A DNA stretch of 5,584 nucleotides from an uncultured Cardiobacterium sp. (GCF_938028825.1 NZ_CALIZP010000075.1:1-5584); one strand, 5' to 3'. Shown: positions 1 through 5,529, counted from the first letter of the stretch. Numbers and translations: made by a program. Notes: generated by a model not told the origin, from the sequence alone.

Positions 1-175
1 TGCTGATTTCCACAAAATTACGGATTTTGCGTTTCAGGCAGACATCGGTTACCAACCCTTTGCTGGATTCGGGATCGAGACGTGGCATATTGCCCGCATC
101 GGGGTCACCGTTGGGGTTGCCGTTGGTTACGTCGAAGAAATAGACAAATTCATAGCGGTTTTGAATGGCAGACAT
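1..175 (-). CDS. cas7: Cas7c (Csd2) Cascade backbone subunit, N-terminal 58 codons; gene runs off the left edge
   Basis: Type I-C Cas7 binds the spacer part of the crRNA and polymerises along it as the backbone of Cascade. Only 58 codons are visible, beginning MSAIQNRYEFVYFFDVTNGN. The family's N-terminal signature follows: NGNPNGDPDAGNMPRLD at residues 18-34, then GLVTDVCLKRKIRNF at 40-54. This is the conserved Csd2 start, with the Asn/Asp-rich loop after the first beta strand. The ATG at 175-173 is preceded by GGAG (186-183) at a 7-nt spacing, and the gap to the cas8c stop is 11 nt, so it is co-transcribed and probably translationally linked to cas8c. The reading frame is clean to the edge. 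The family assignment is secure; whether the rest of the gene is intact cannot be seen. Confidence 0.96.
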   Translation of the reverse strand, partial: MSAIQNRYEFVYFFDVTNGNPNGDPDAGNMPRLDPESSKGLVTDVCLKRKIRNFVEIS

Positions 176-186
176 TTTCTGGCTCC

Positions 187-570
187 TTAATTGTCAATGG
201 TTTCAGTAGTGTCTTTTTTAATGAAATAGCTTTGCTTTTGCTGGTAATAGCCGATGGCAAAGCGGCCTTGTTCTTCAATGCTCAAATGGCGGGGAAAGAT
301 TTCCGGCAAGTTTTCAATGATTGTGCCCAACTCCTTATCCAGATTGACTGCCATACCGGCCTTATCTTTACGCAGGCGCGACAAGTGATTTTTGACGCCG
401 GCCAATAAGCGGGGAAAAACAAAATATGGCATGGCAGAAGCCGAGCCATAGTAACGATCGGCAATGCCGGCATTTAATTCACCGAGTGCCTGATGCTGGA
501 TGCGCTCCAATACGGCAAATAGCCGACCCAATAAGTAGGCGGGATTTCTGCTTTCGGTATGTAAACTCAT
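187..570 (-). CDS. cas11c: Cas11c small subunit, translated from an internal start within cas8c
   Basis: In type I-C systems the Cascade small subunit has no gene of its own; it is made by internal initiation in the 3' end of cas8c (established for characterised I-C systems). Here an in-frame ATG at Cas8c residue 468 (570-568) is preceded by AAGGAG (581-576) at a 5-nt spacing, a strong Shine-Dalgarno in the middle of a coding region. The product would be 127 aa, starting MSLHTESRNPAYLLGRLFAV and sharing the cas8c stop, which fits the roughly 14-kDa size known for Cas11c. The nearby in-frame Met-Met (VAMMKAV, about 30 codons upstream) has no comparable Shine-Dalgarno, so M468 is the better start. 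Cas11c would line the belly of the complex and stabilise the R-loop. The internal start is inferred from sequence and family precedent, not demonstrated. Confidence 0.78.
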   Translation of the reverse strand: MSLHTESRNPAYLLGRLFAVLERIQHQALGELNAGIADRYYGSASAMPYFVFPRLLAGVKNHLSRLRKDKAGMAVNLDKELGTIIENLPEIFPRHLSIEEQGRFAIGYYQQKQSYFIKKDTTETIDN

Positions 571-1971
571 GGGGACTCCTTCTTGAATGAAACCTTTTCT
601 ATATCGCCGCTGCAACACGGCTTTCATCATTGCCACGCGCAAGCCGTTCACATCGCCGTCGGCACGGACGCGGGCAATCAGTTGCGACAGCAAACTCAGC
701 GGATACGGCGTGCCGTTGATAACGGCGCGGACCATTTCTCCTGCCAGTATGGGCGAAATATTTTCACTTTTACCCAGTGCGGCGGTTTGCAGCAGCAGCC
801 GCCAAATGGACGGTGGTGTTTTCCAGGGCCGAGGCTCAATAGCCAAATCCTGCCAATGCTGCGCCAGATTCTGCGCCAACTGCCCGAAGGCGGTATCCAG
901 CCAGAAGCGGATGGAGAGCCGCGAAGCATTAGGGGCAAGACCCAGGATATAAAAGCGGGTATCCGGCGAGAGTTCGGGTGCCACTTCTTGTAGTGGCCGC
1001 CCTTTGGCAACTTGCTCCAGCACGGCAAAAACCTTGGCACTTTCTTCGTCGTCATCAGGTGAAGCTATTTCCGCAAAAAAATCTTCGGCGGCTTGCGCGG
1101 CGGCGCTATCAGCTGCTTCCGCCCAAAAGACCGTGCTGGCGTCGCCGATGATCAAACAATGATTATTTTCACGGCGCAACAGATAATTCAGCGTGGTGGT
1201 ATAGGCGAAGGCGGATTGTTCAGAAACGGGGGCATTTGCACCTTGCTCTTTGCCAAAAGAGGTAAATGCCAGATGTTCCTTATTAAATGCCACAATTGAA
1301 CCGCCGGAACTTTGCCCACCCAATACGCCTTTAATGGCCGGGTGCAGCCGCGCAATCGGGGCTGTTTCGCCGCTGACCAAGCACAAGCCTTCGTCGCCTT
1401 CATTACTTCTCAACAGGTTTAGCCACAGGGTTTGCGCCGCTTCACGTTCATGAATAAAAGCGCTAGGCACTTCCAGGGAAAAAACGACATTGGTATCGAG
1501 CATTTCTACCGGCAAAGGCTGTTCCGCAAAATGTTCAGGCTGCCAGTTTCGCAAGAAAAGATAGATGGCACGCAGGCCTTCATCCGCGCTGCCTTGCAAT
1601 AATTCGAGATGATAATCCCTGAAGACGGTGAAGGTTTTTTCTGCCGGTATGAACGGCTTTTTCTTTGCCTCGGCTTTATCCTTATTGGCTTCCACGCCAA
1701 GTGCATAAGCCGTTTTATCCCACAAGAAAAATGGTCTTGGCGTAGTGCCGGTACGTTTGAAAGATTGCGGCACAATCATTAATTTCGGCTGCGGTTTCTT
1801 ATCCGTACTGAGATTTGAGACCACATTATGCAGTTGCCCTTCTTTATCCAGCACCAATATCCAGCCGATTTTCTCTTCGCTAAAGCCATAAGGCGGCACT
1901 TTGGGGTTGCCGGCCACATCGCTTTCCTTCGCCAAACGGTCGTAATAGCGGGCAAGGGACGCAAGAATCAT
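187..1971 (-). CDS. cas8c: Cas8c (Csd1), large subunit of type I-C Cascade
   Basis: This 594-aa protein begins MILASLARYYDRLA, the typical opening of the Csd1/Cas8c family, and its length is normal for the family. Cas8c is the large subunit of type I-C Cascade: it recognises the PAM and helps recruit Cas3 (family knowledge). The C-terminal part, from about residue 468, corresponds to the small-subunit-like helical domain and includes NPAYLLGRLFAVLERIQ and a Tyr-rich tail (IGYYQQKQSYF). The start is well supported: the ATG at 1971-1969 overlaps the cas5 stop as ATGA, and AGGAGG (1984-1979) lies inside the cas5 3' end at a 7-nt spacing. No frameshift is seen. Base composition is clearly lower in GC than cas3 (hand counts: 45% at 1681-1740, 62% at 4021-4080). 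It also carries a second, internal product (cas11c). Confidence 0.97.
   Translation of the reverse strand: MILASLARYYDRLAKESDVAGNPKVPPYGFSEEKIGWILVLDKEGQLHNVVSNLSTDKKPQPKLMIVPQSFKRTGTTPRPFFLWDKTAYALGVEANKDKAEAKKKPFIPAEKTFTVFRDYHLELLQGSADEGLRAIYLFLRNWQPEHFAEQPLPVEMLDTNVVFSLEVPSAFIHEREAAQTLWLNLLRSNEGDEGLCLVSGETAPIARLHPAIKGVLGGQSSGGSIVAFNKEHLAFTSFGKEQGANAPVSEQSAFAYTTTLNYLLRRENNHCLIIGDASTVFWAEAADSAAAQAAEDFFAEIASPDDDEESAKVFAVLEQVAKGRPLQEVAPELSPDTRFYILGLAPNASRLSIRFWLDTAFGQLAQNLAQHWQDLAIEPRPWKTPPSIWRLLLQTAALGKSENISPILAGEMVRAVINGTPYPLSLLSQLIARVRADGDVNGLRVAMMKAVLQRRYRKGFIQEGVPMSLHTESRNPAYLLGRLFAVLERIQHQALGELNAGIADRYYGSASAMPYFVFPRLLAGVKNHLSRLRKDKAGMAVNLDKELGTIIENLPEIFPRHLSIEEQGRFAIGYYQQKQSYFIKKDTTETIDN
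576..581 (-). promoter_or_regulatory. Internal ribosome binding site for cas11c
   Basis: AAGGAG on the minus strand lies inside cas8c, five bases before the internal ATG at 570. It encodes the Glu-Gly of the QEGVPM segment. It is the feature that sets the Cas11c start. Confidence 0.7.
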
Positions 1972-2642
1972 GCTTTCACCTCCTCGGCATAAAACGGCGG
2001 CACCAGAATGACGCCGTCTTTCATTTCCGCGCGGAAGAAATGCGGTGTGTTGCCATGCTCGAAATCGATATCGTGCAGCATCCAGCCCAAATCGCGATTT
2101 GCCTCGCTTGCCGACAAAGCGGACGGCGGCAGCGGCTCGCTTTCGTCAAGCAGGGCAAAATCAGCGGGAAATTCACGCACGCCCAAACACGGCTGCTGGA
2201 AACATTGCCCCTTGCGCGCGCGGCGCGTGAATATCTCGATATGCTTGGTAATGTTGTCCGCCTCGCCCGCCTGCGCCGTCAGCGCGATATGGGCTTCAAT
2301 CACATAGGCGACGTTTTTCAGCACCGTCGCGGCGCGCTGCTGGCGGTCTTCTTCAATCAGCGTATAGAAACCGGCGACGCTTTTACGCTTCATCGCGCCG
2401 TTGATTTTGCTCACCGAAATCTTGTCGCCCAGTTCATTGCGCCGCACCGATTCAAAACGAATCGGCTTCAGCACATGAATTTTGTCCACCACCCAGCGCA
2501 TGGCCGGCTTCCAGTGCACCGCCGACAAAATCCCACGTGCCGCCGACGGCGTCATCACATCGTAAGACACTCGCTCCACCTTCATCTCCGGGCGGGTAAA
2601 ACAGGCGTAATCGCCCCAAATGTGCAAGCGGATTTGGTTCAT
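1968..2642 (-). CDS. cas5c: Cas5c (Cas5d), crRNA-processing endoribonuclease and Cascade subunit
   Basis: This 224-aa protein is full length for the family. Type I-C lacks Cas6, so Cas5c cuts pre-crRNA at the base of the repeat hairpin and then stays on the 5' handle (family knowledge). Visible landmarks are the N-terminal RAMP strand and loop MNQIRLHIWGDYACFTRPE (1-19), the signature YDVMTPSAARGILSAVHWKP (27-46), and NITKHIEIFTRRARKGQCF (130-148). K133-H134 match the catalytic Lys-His pair of studied Cas5d enzymes. The position of their third residue, a Tyr in the Bacillus halodurans enzyme, appears to be His43 here (AVHWKP). The ATG at 2642-2640 has a strong AGGAGGG (2653-2647) close upstream. 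The gene ends by an ATGA overlap with cas8c. It begins shortly after a divergent mini-array of likely Cas5c substrates. Confidence 0.97.
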   Translation of the reverse strand: MNQIRLHIWGDYACFTRPEMKVERVSYDVMTPSAARGILSAVHWKPAMRWVVDKIHVLKPIRFESVRRNELGDKISVSKINGAMKRKSVAGFYTLIEEDRQQRAATVLKNVAYVIEAHIALTAQAGEADNITKHIEIFTRRARKGQCFQQPCLGVREFPADFALLDESEPLPPSALSASEANRDLGWMLHDIDFEHGNTPHFFRAEMKDGVILVPPFYAEEVKA

Positions 2643-2646
2643 TTAA

Positions 2647-2653
2647 CCCTCCT
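2647..2653 (-). promoter_or_regulatory. Strong ribosome binding site of cas5c
   Basis: AGGAGGG on the minus strand lies 4 nt before the ATG at 2642. It fixes the cas5c start and shows that translation starts afresh after the non-coding insert between cas3 and cas5. Confidence 0.8.
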
Positions 2654-2668
2654 GTATTCATCTATTCA

Positions 2669-2688
2669 CGCCCCAGCGGGCGATTTTT
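2669..2688 (+). terminator. Hairpin with T tract (plus-strand terminator-like), also repeat-like
   Basis: CGCCC (2669-2673) pairs with GGGCG (2678-2682) around the loop CAGC. On the plus strand ATTTTT follows at 2683-2688, giving a short intrinsic-terminator shape that would stop antisense transcription leaving cas5. On the minus strand the same sequence reads TCGCCC-gctg-GGGCGTGAAT, close to the hairpin of common type I-C repeats, so it could instead be a relic repeat. It is out of the 66-nt register of the adjacent array, and the ATTGAAAC end is not preserved. It may also fold in the transcript just before the cas5 ribosome binding site. The stem is only 5 bp, so the call is tentative. Confidence 0.4.
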
Positions 2689-2703
2689 CAAGCACATGAA
2701 ATT

Positions 2704-2735
2704 GTTTCAATCCTCAGCCGCCTAGGGGCGGCTGC
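2704..2735 (-). repeat. Mini-array repeat R1 (3'-most in the cas-sense transcript)
   Basis: In the cas sense it ends GAGGATTGAAAC and contains a perfect 8-bp stem, CAGCCGCC with GGCGGCTG (plus-strand arms 2715-2722 and 2727-2734), closed by a 4-nt loop. The stem and its position match the Cas5c-processed hairpin of type I-C repeats. R1 would supply the 3' hairpin of the crRNA carrying spacer 2736-2769. Confidence 0.75.
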
Positions 2736-2769
2736 CGGGCATCATCACCTGTACTTTGCAGTTGTCGTA

Positions 2770-2801
2770 GTTTCAATTCACAGCCGCCTGAAGGCGGCCG
2801 T
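2770..2801 (-). repeat. Mini-array repeat R2
   Basis: In the cas sense it ends GTGAATTGAAAC. It forms a 9-bp stem, ACGGCCGCC with GGCGGCUGU, with loop UUCA. The stem is continuous only as minus-strand RNA, because one pair is G-U; in the plus-strand RNA the same position is an A-C mismatch. It would supply the 5' handle for spacer 2736-2769 and the 3' hairpin for spacer 2802-2835. Confidence 0.75.
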
Positions 2802-2835
2802 CCATCCTCAGCGACGAGACCGCCTGCGCCGTCTG

Positions 2836-2867
2836 GTTTCAATCCCCAGCCTTCATCGCCGTTAGCC
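2836..2867 (-). repeat. Degenerate mini-array repeat R3 (first in the cas-sense transcript)
   Basis: The 16 nt next to the spacer (cas-sense GGCTGGGGATTGAAAC) match R1 at 15 of 16 positions. The other half shows no hairpin arm. The handle sequence is thus kept while the processing stem is lost. The degenerate unit is at the upstream end, opposite to the usual leader-distal position of degenerate repeats. Confidence 0.6.
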
Positions 2868-2883
2868 CCAAACAGCAAAGGCA

Positions 2884-3112
2884 TCATTTTTTGTCCTTCG
2901 GCGGGCAAGGATCATGACCGTAGCTGTTGCCGGCACGAATGCGTCCATCCCTGCCGTGTATTTTGGTGTCCAACCCTTGGTGCCTGGCGATTGCTTCCGC
3001 GCGGGCGGTGGCTTCTTCCTGCGTCCGGTAAACGGCTGTCGCTTTGCTATTGCCTTCGCCTTTTACCGCCCAACCATCCGCGGGGAACCACATGCTGGTT
3101 TTTCATGGTCAT
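2884..3112 (-). pseudogene. Frameshifted DUF2188-family small protein
   Basis: The main fragment is in one frame: ADGWAVKGEGNSKATAVYRTQ, then a helix rich in Ala and Glu, then IHGRDGRIRAGNSYGHDPCPPKDKK to the TGA at 2886-2884. This is the DUF2188 pattern (W-A-V-K-G, HGRDGRIR, SYG-DP-PPK), a family of unknown function. Its usual start, MKNQHVVP, lies upstream in another frame: ATG at 3112 (or 3106) reads MTMKNQHVVP, then hits a TAG at 3049-3047. Removing one base from the C run at 3082-3085 joins the two into a normal-looking 75-aa protein. AGGAG (3124-3120) sits 7 nt before the ATG at 3112. It is either a one-base insertion, a sequencing error, or +1 slippage on CCC-C. It starts 86 nt after the cas3 stop and is not a usual type I-C component. 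Confidence 0.82.
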
Positions 3113-3198
3113 ACGCTTTCTCCTACGCTGTTGAAACATAGCCATAATTTAGCCACTCCGTCGGCTTTATGCAATATTTCATTTCAATTTAATGTGAT

Positions 3199-5472
3199 TT
3201 ACCATGTGCAGTTTTCCGCCTGCATCTTTCCTGCATCCTTCATCCTCAATCCCGCTTCGTCGTACACATTCAGCGTGCCACTCAGGGCATAGAACTGCTT
3301 GCCGAATATCTGCTCATTGAGCGGCTCAATCAGCCGCTCTTTGTAGAGTGCTGCCAGGTCTTTTTCATAAATCTGCACGGTGTAAGGTTGCAGCGCGCGC
3401 AGCAGTCCGCCGATGTGGTCGGCGTGGCGCAGAGCGTCAATCAATTTCTCCGCTTCGCTGTCGAACGGGATAAGCAGCGGCAGCATCGGGCTTTCGATCA
3501 TGCGGAATTTGTCGGCGATGGTCTGGAAGGGGAAGTCGAGGCTTGTTCTGGCGTTGCTGTGCTTTTGCAGGATGTTTTCTTTATCCAGATCACGGCCTTT
3601 CAGGGTGTAGAGTTCGCGGAAGTAGGCGGTGATGGCGGCGGTGGCGAGGAGGTCGTCCGCGTGGTGGCGGGCGATGACGCGCATCACTTCCGCCTGAAAG
3701 GCGAGTTCGGGCGGATTTTTCCAACCTTCTTCGGGGGCGAAGATCCACACAGGGCTGTTTTCCGCCGCCTGTTTGCCTTCGCGGTTGCAGCGTCCGGCAG
3801 CCTGGGCGACGCTGTCCAGACCCGCTTCGGCGCGCATCACCAGCGGGAAATCCACATCGACACCGGCTTCGATGAGCGAGGTGGCGATGACGCAGCAGGG
3901 GGAACCGCTGCGCAGGCGGGCACGGATGCTCTCCAGCGTTTGCCGGCGGTGGGCGGCGCACATCAGGGTGCTGAGGTGGAAAACGCCGTCCAGCCCCTGT
4001 TCCGCCGCTGCGTCGTAGAGGCTGCGGGCCTGACGGCGGTTGTTGACGATGACGAGGATTTGCGGGTGTTCGCCGAGTTTGGCGAGCAGGTCGGCGTCGG
4101 TTTGCCGCCCGATGTGCCGCACGGTGGTGCGGCGCAGTTGCGCGAAGAGGGCTTCCGGTTCGGGGGCGATTTCGCGCATGTTTTCAAAGCCGCGATAGAA
4201 GCCGTCTGCCGCTTGCACGGCGGGCTGGGTGGCGGTGCACAGGACGACGCTGCAACGGTAGTTCTGCGCCAGTTCTTTGATGGCCTGCATGATGGGCAGG
4301 AGGAGGTTGGGCGGCAGCATTTGCGCTTCGTCGAGGATGATGACGCTGCCGGCGATGTTGTGCAGTTTGCGGCAGCGCGCGGAGCGGTCGGCGAAGAGGG
4401 ATTCAAAGAATTGCACAGCGGTGGTAACGACCACGGGCGTATCCCAGTTTTCCGAGGCGCGGCGCAGTTTGTCCTTGCTGCTTTGGTCCTGCTTTTGCAG
4501 TTTGCTGTCGTCGAAGGTGCTGTGGTGTTCCAGCACGGCGGCACCAAGCGGGGCGAAGGCTGCGCGGAAGGCGGCGGCGTTTTGCTCGATGATGCTGGTG
4601 AAGGGGATGACGTAGATGATGCGGCGCAGGCCGTGCCGCCGCGCGTGTTCCAGCGCGAAGGACATGGAGGTGAAGGTTTTGCCGCCACCGGTGGGCACGG
4701 TGAGGCGGAAGAGGCCGGGGGCTTCTGCCGCTTGCGCGGTGGCATGGTCGAGGATTTCACGGCGCAGGCGGTTCAGGGCGGCATGGGCGGGGTTGACCCC
4801 GCTTTGTTGCGCGGCGCTGGCGCAGAGGTTGGCAAGATAATGGCGGAAGTGCGTTTGCAGGTCGTTCAGGGCGGGATAGCCGCCGCGCTCGATCGTCGTG
4901 CCTTCTATGGCGGCGTAAAAGGCCTCGGTGTCGAGGTAGTCGGCATCGACCAGGCAGGAGTAGAGCATGCGGATAAAGAAGGCGCGGGAAAAACCGGGGT
5001 GATGGGCGTCGGGTTTGAGCGGCGGTGCGGCCAGGGTGGGCGGCAGGCGGATTTCCTGTTGCCAGACGTCATCCGGCAGCGGGATGTCCGCGCCGAATTG
5101 CAGCGCCAGACGTTCTTGCAGGCTGCGGCGGTTATTGCCAGCGCCGCTGCCGTTGGCAAGCCCGGCATGGTGGCCGGCGATGCAGTAGGCCATCATTTTG
5201 CCGATGATTTTTCCCCAGCGTTCACAGGCGATTTTCGCACCGGCGGTGGCGTGATCGACGGGCTTGCCGCTGCCGCGCAAGCGTGCCTGAAAGTCCGGGC
5301 TGTATTTGCCGAGGTCGTGCAGTTCGCCGGTGTAGCGGGCGATTTCCTGCGCACCGAAGGCGGCGGCAAAGGCGGCGGCCATGTCGCCGACGGTGTGCGC
5401 GTGGTCGCTGAGGGTTTGCCAGCAGGCTTCGGGCCGGTTGTCGGCGGAGTGGGCGTAGCAGGTTGTGGGCAT
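3199..5472 (-). CDS. cas3: Cas3 nuclease-helicase (HD domain plus SF2 helicase), type I-C
   Basis: This 757-aa protein is a normal length for a fused HD-helicase Cas3. It is recruited to Cascade-bound DNA, nicks the displaced strand and unwinds and degrades it 3' to 5' (family knowledge). The HD nuclease is N-terminal: DH at 23-24, the ELHDLGK motif at 50-56 (H52, D53, K56), DHATAGA at 73-79, and AGHHAGL at 99-105, so the metal ligands look intact. Helicase motifs follow: Walker A VPTGGGKT (259-266), DEAQ (381-384), CTATQ (412-416), ATSLIEAGVDV (530-540), and the arginine-finger segment QAAGRCNREGK (557-567). The ATG at 5472-5470 has GGAG (5482-5479) at a 6-nt spacing. The stop is the TAA at 3201-3199. 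It is distinctly GC-rich compared with cas8c. A promoter and a terminator-like hairpin lie just upstream. Confidence 0.97.
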   Translation of the reverse strand: MPTTCYAHSADNRPEACWQTLSDHAHTVGDMAAAFAAAFGAQEIARYTGELHDLGKYSPDFQARLRGSGKPVDHATAGAKIACERWGKIIGKMMAYCIAGHHAGLANGSGAGNNRRSLQERLALQFGADIPLPDDVWQQEIRLPPTLAAPPLKPDAHHPGFSRAFFIRMLYSCLVDADYLDTEAFYAAIEGTTIERGGYPALNDLQTHFRHYLANLCASAAQQSGVNPAHAALNRLRREILDHATAQAAEAPGLFRLTVPTGGGKTFTSMSFALEHARRHGLRRIIYVIPFTSIIEQNAAAFRAAFAPLGAAVLEHHSTFDDSKLQKQDQSSKDKLRRASENWDTPVVVTTAVQFFESLFADRSARCRKLHNIAGSVIILDEAQMLPPNLLLPIMQAIKELAQNYRCSVVLCTATQPAVQAADGFYRGFENMREIAPEPEALFAQLRRTTVRHIGRQTDADLLAKLGEHPQILVIVNNRRQARSLYDAAAEQGLDGVFHLSTLMCAAHRRQTLESIRARLRSGSPCCVIATSLIEAGVDVDFPLVMRAEAGLDSVAQAAGRCNREGKQAAENSPVWIFAPEEGWKNPPELAFQAEVMRVIARHHADDLLATAAITAYFRELYTLKGRDLDKENILQKHSNARTSLDFPFQTIADKFRMIESPMLPLLIPFDSEAEKLIDALRHADHIGGLLRALQPYTVQIYEKDLAALYKERLIEPLNEQIFGKQFYALSGTLNVYDEAGLRMKDAGKMQAENCTW

Positions 5473-5494
5473 GGTGTTCTCCGGTGTGGATATG

Positions 5495-5515
5495 AAAAAC
5501 CGCCCCGTGGGGCGG
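5495..5515 (-). terminator. Intrinsic terminator hairpin in the cas3 leader
   Basis: On the minus strand CCGCCCC (5515-5509) pairs perfectly with GGGGCGG (5506-5500), followed immediately by TTTTT (5499-5495): a classic Rho-independent terminator. It lies 22 nt before the cas3 ATG. It could end a gene transcribed from beyond the right edge. However, the only visible promoter-like box (5535-5530) is upstream of it and there is little room for a promoter below it, so it would also sit in the cas3 5' leader as an attenuator. Confidence 0.72.
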
Positions 5516-5529
5516 CTGACGGTTTGGGG

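Larger units (their letters stand above)
2704..2867 (-). CRISPR. Divergent mini-CRISPR array (3 repeats, 2 spacers) inside the cas operon
   Basis: Three 32-nt repeat units start at 2704, 2770 and 2836 (plus-strand coordinates), an exact 66-nt period, separated by two 34-nt spacers (2736-2769 and 2802-2835). These are the usual lengths for type I-C. On the minus strand, the direction of the cas genes, each unit ends in ATTGAAAC, the type I-C repeat 3' end that becomes the crRNA 5' handle. The units are not identical: R1 and R2 match at 25 of 32 positions, while R3 keeps only the handle half. R1 and R2 both keep a GC-rich hairpin. There is no separate leader: R3 begins 16 nt after the DUF2188 stop, so transcription probably comes by read-through from cas3. 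Divergent repeats, small size and position between cas3 and cas5 fit a crRNA-like regulator (CreA/CreR type) or a decayed array. I found no convincing target of either spacer in the window. Confidence 0.75.

Noticed and set aside
2040..2699. 219-codon plus-strand frame opposite cas5
   Set aside because: His/Arg-rich shadow of cas5c with no family resemblance.
2826..2840. Possible Neisseria DNA uptake sequence (GCCGTCTGg) at the spacer/R3 junction, and the similar GCCGCCTGAA in R2
   Set aside because: Neither matches the full GCCGTCTGAA core, no exact copies occur in the window, and both are explained by the array.
3082..3126. Minus-strand start at the ATG at 3093 giving an intact shorter DUF2188 protein
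   Set aside because: No Shine-Dalgarno precedes it, whereas the ATG at 3112 has AGGAG and encodes the family's conserved N-terminus in the other frame.
3120..3198. Promoter for DUF2188 (TTGCAT, 17 nt, TAAATT on the minus strand)
   Set aside because: Hexamers are poor matches to consensus; too weak to list as a feature.
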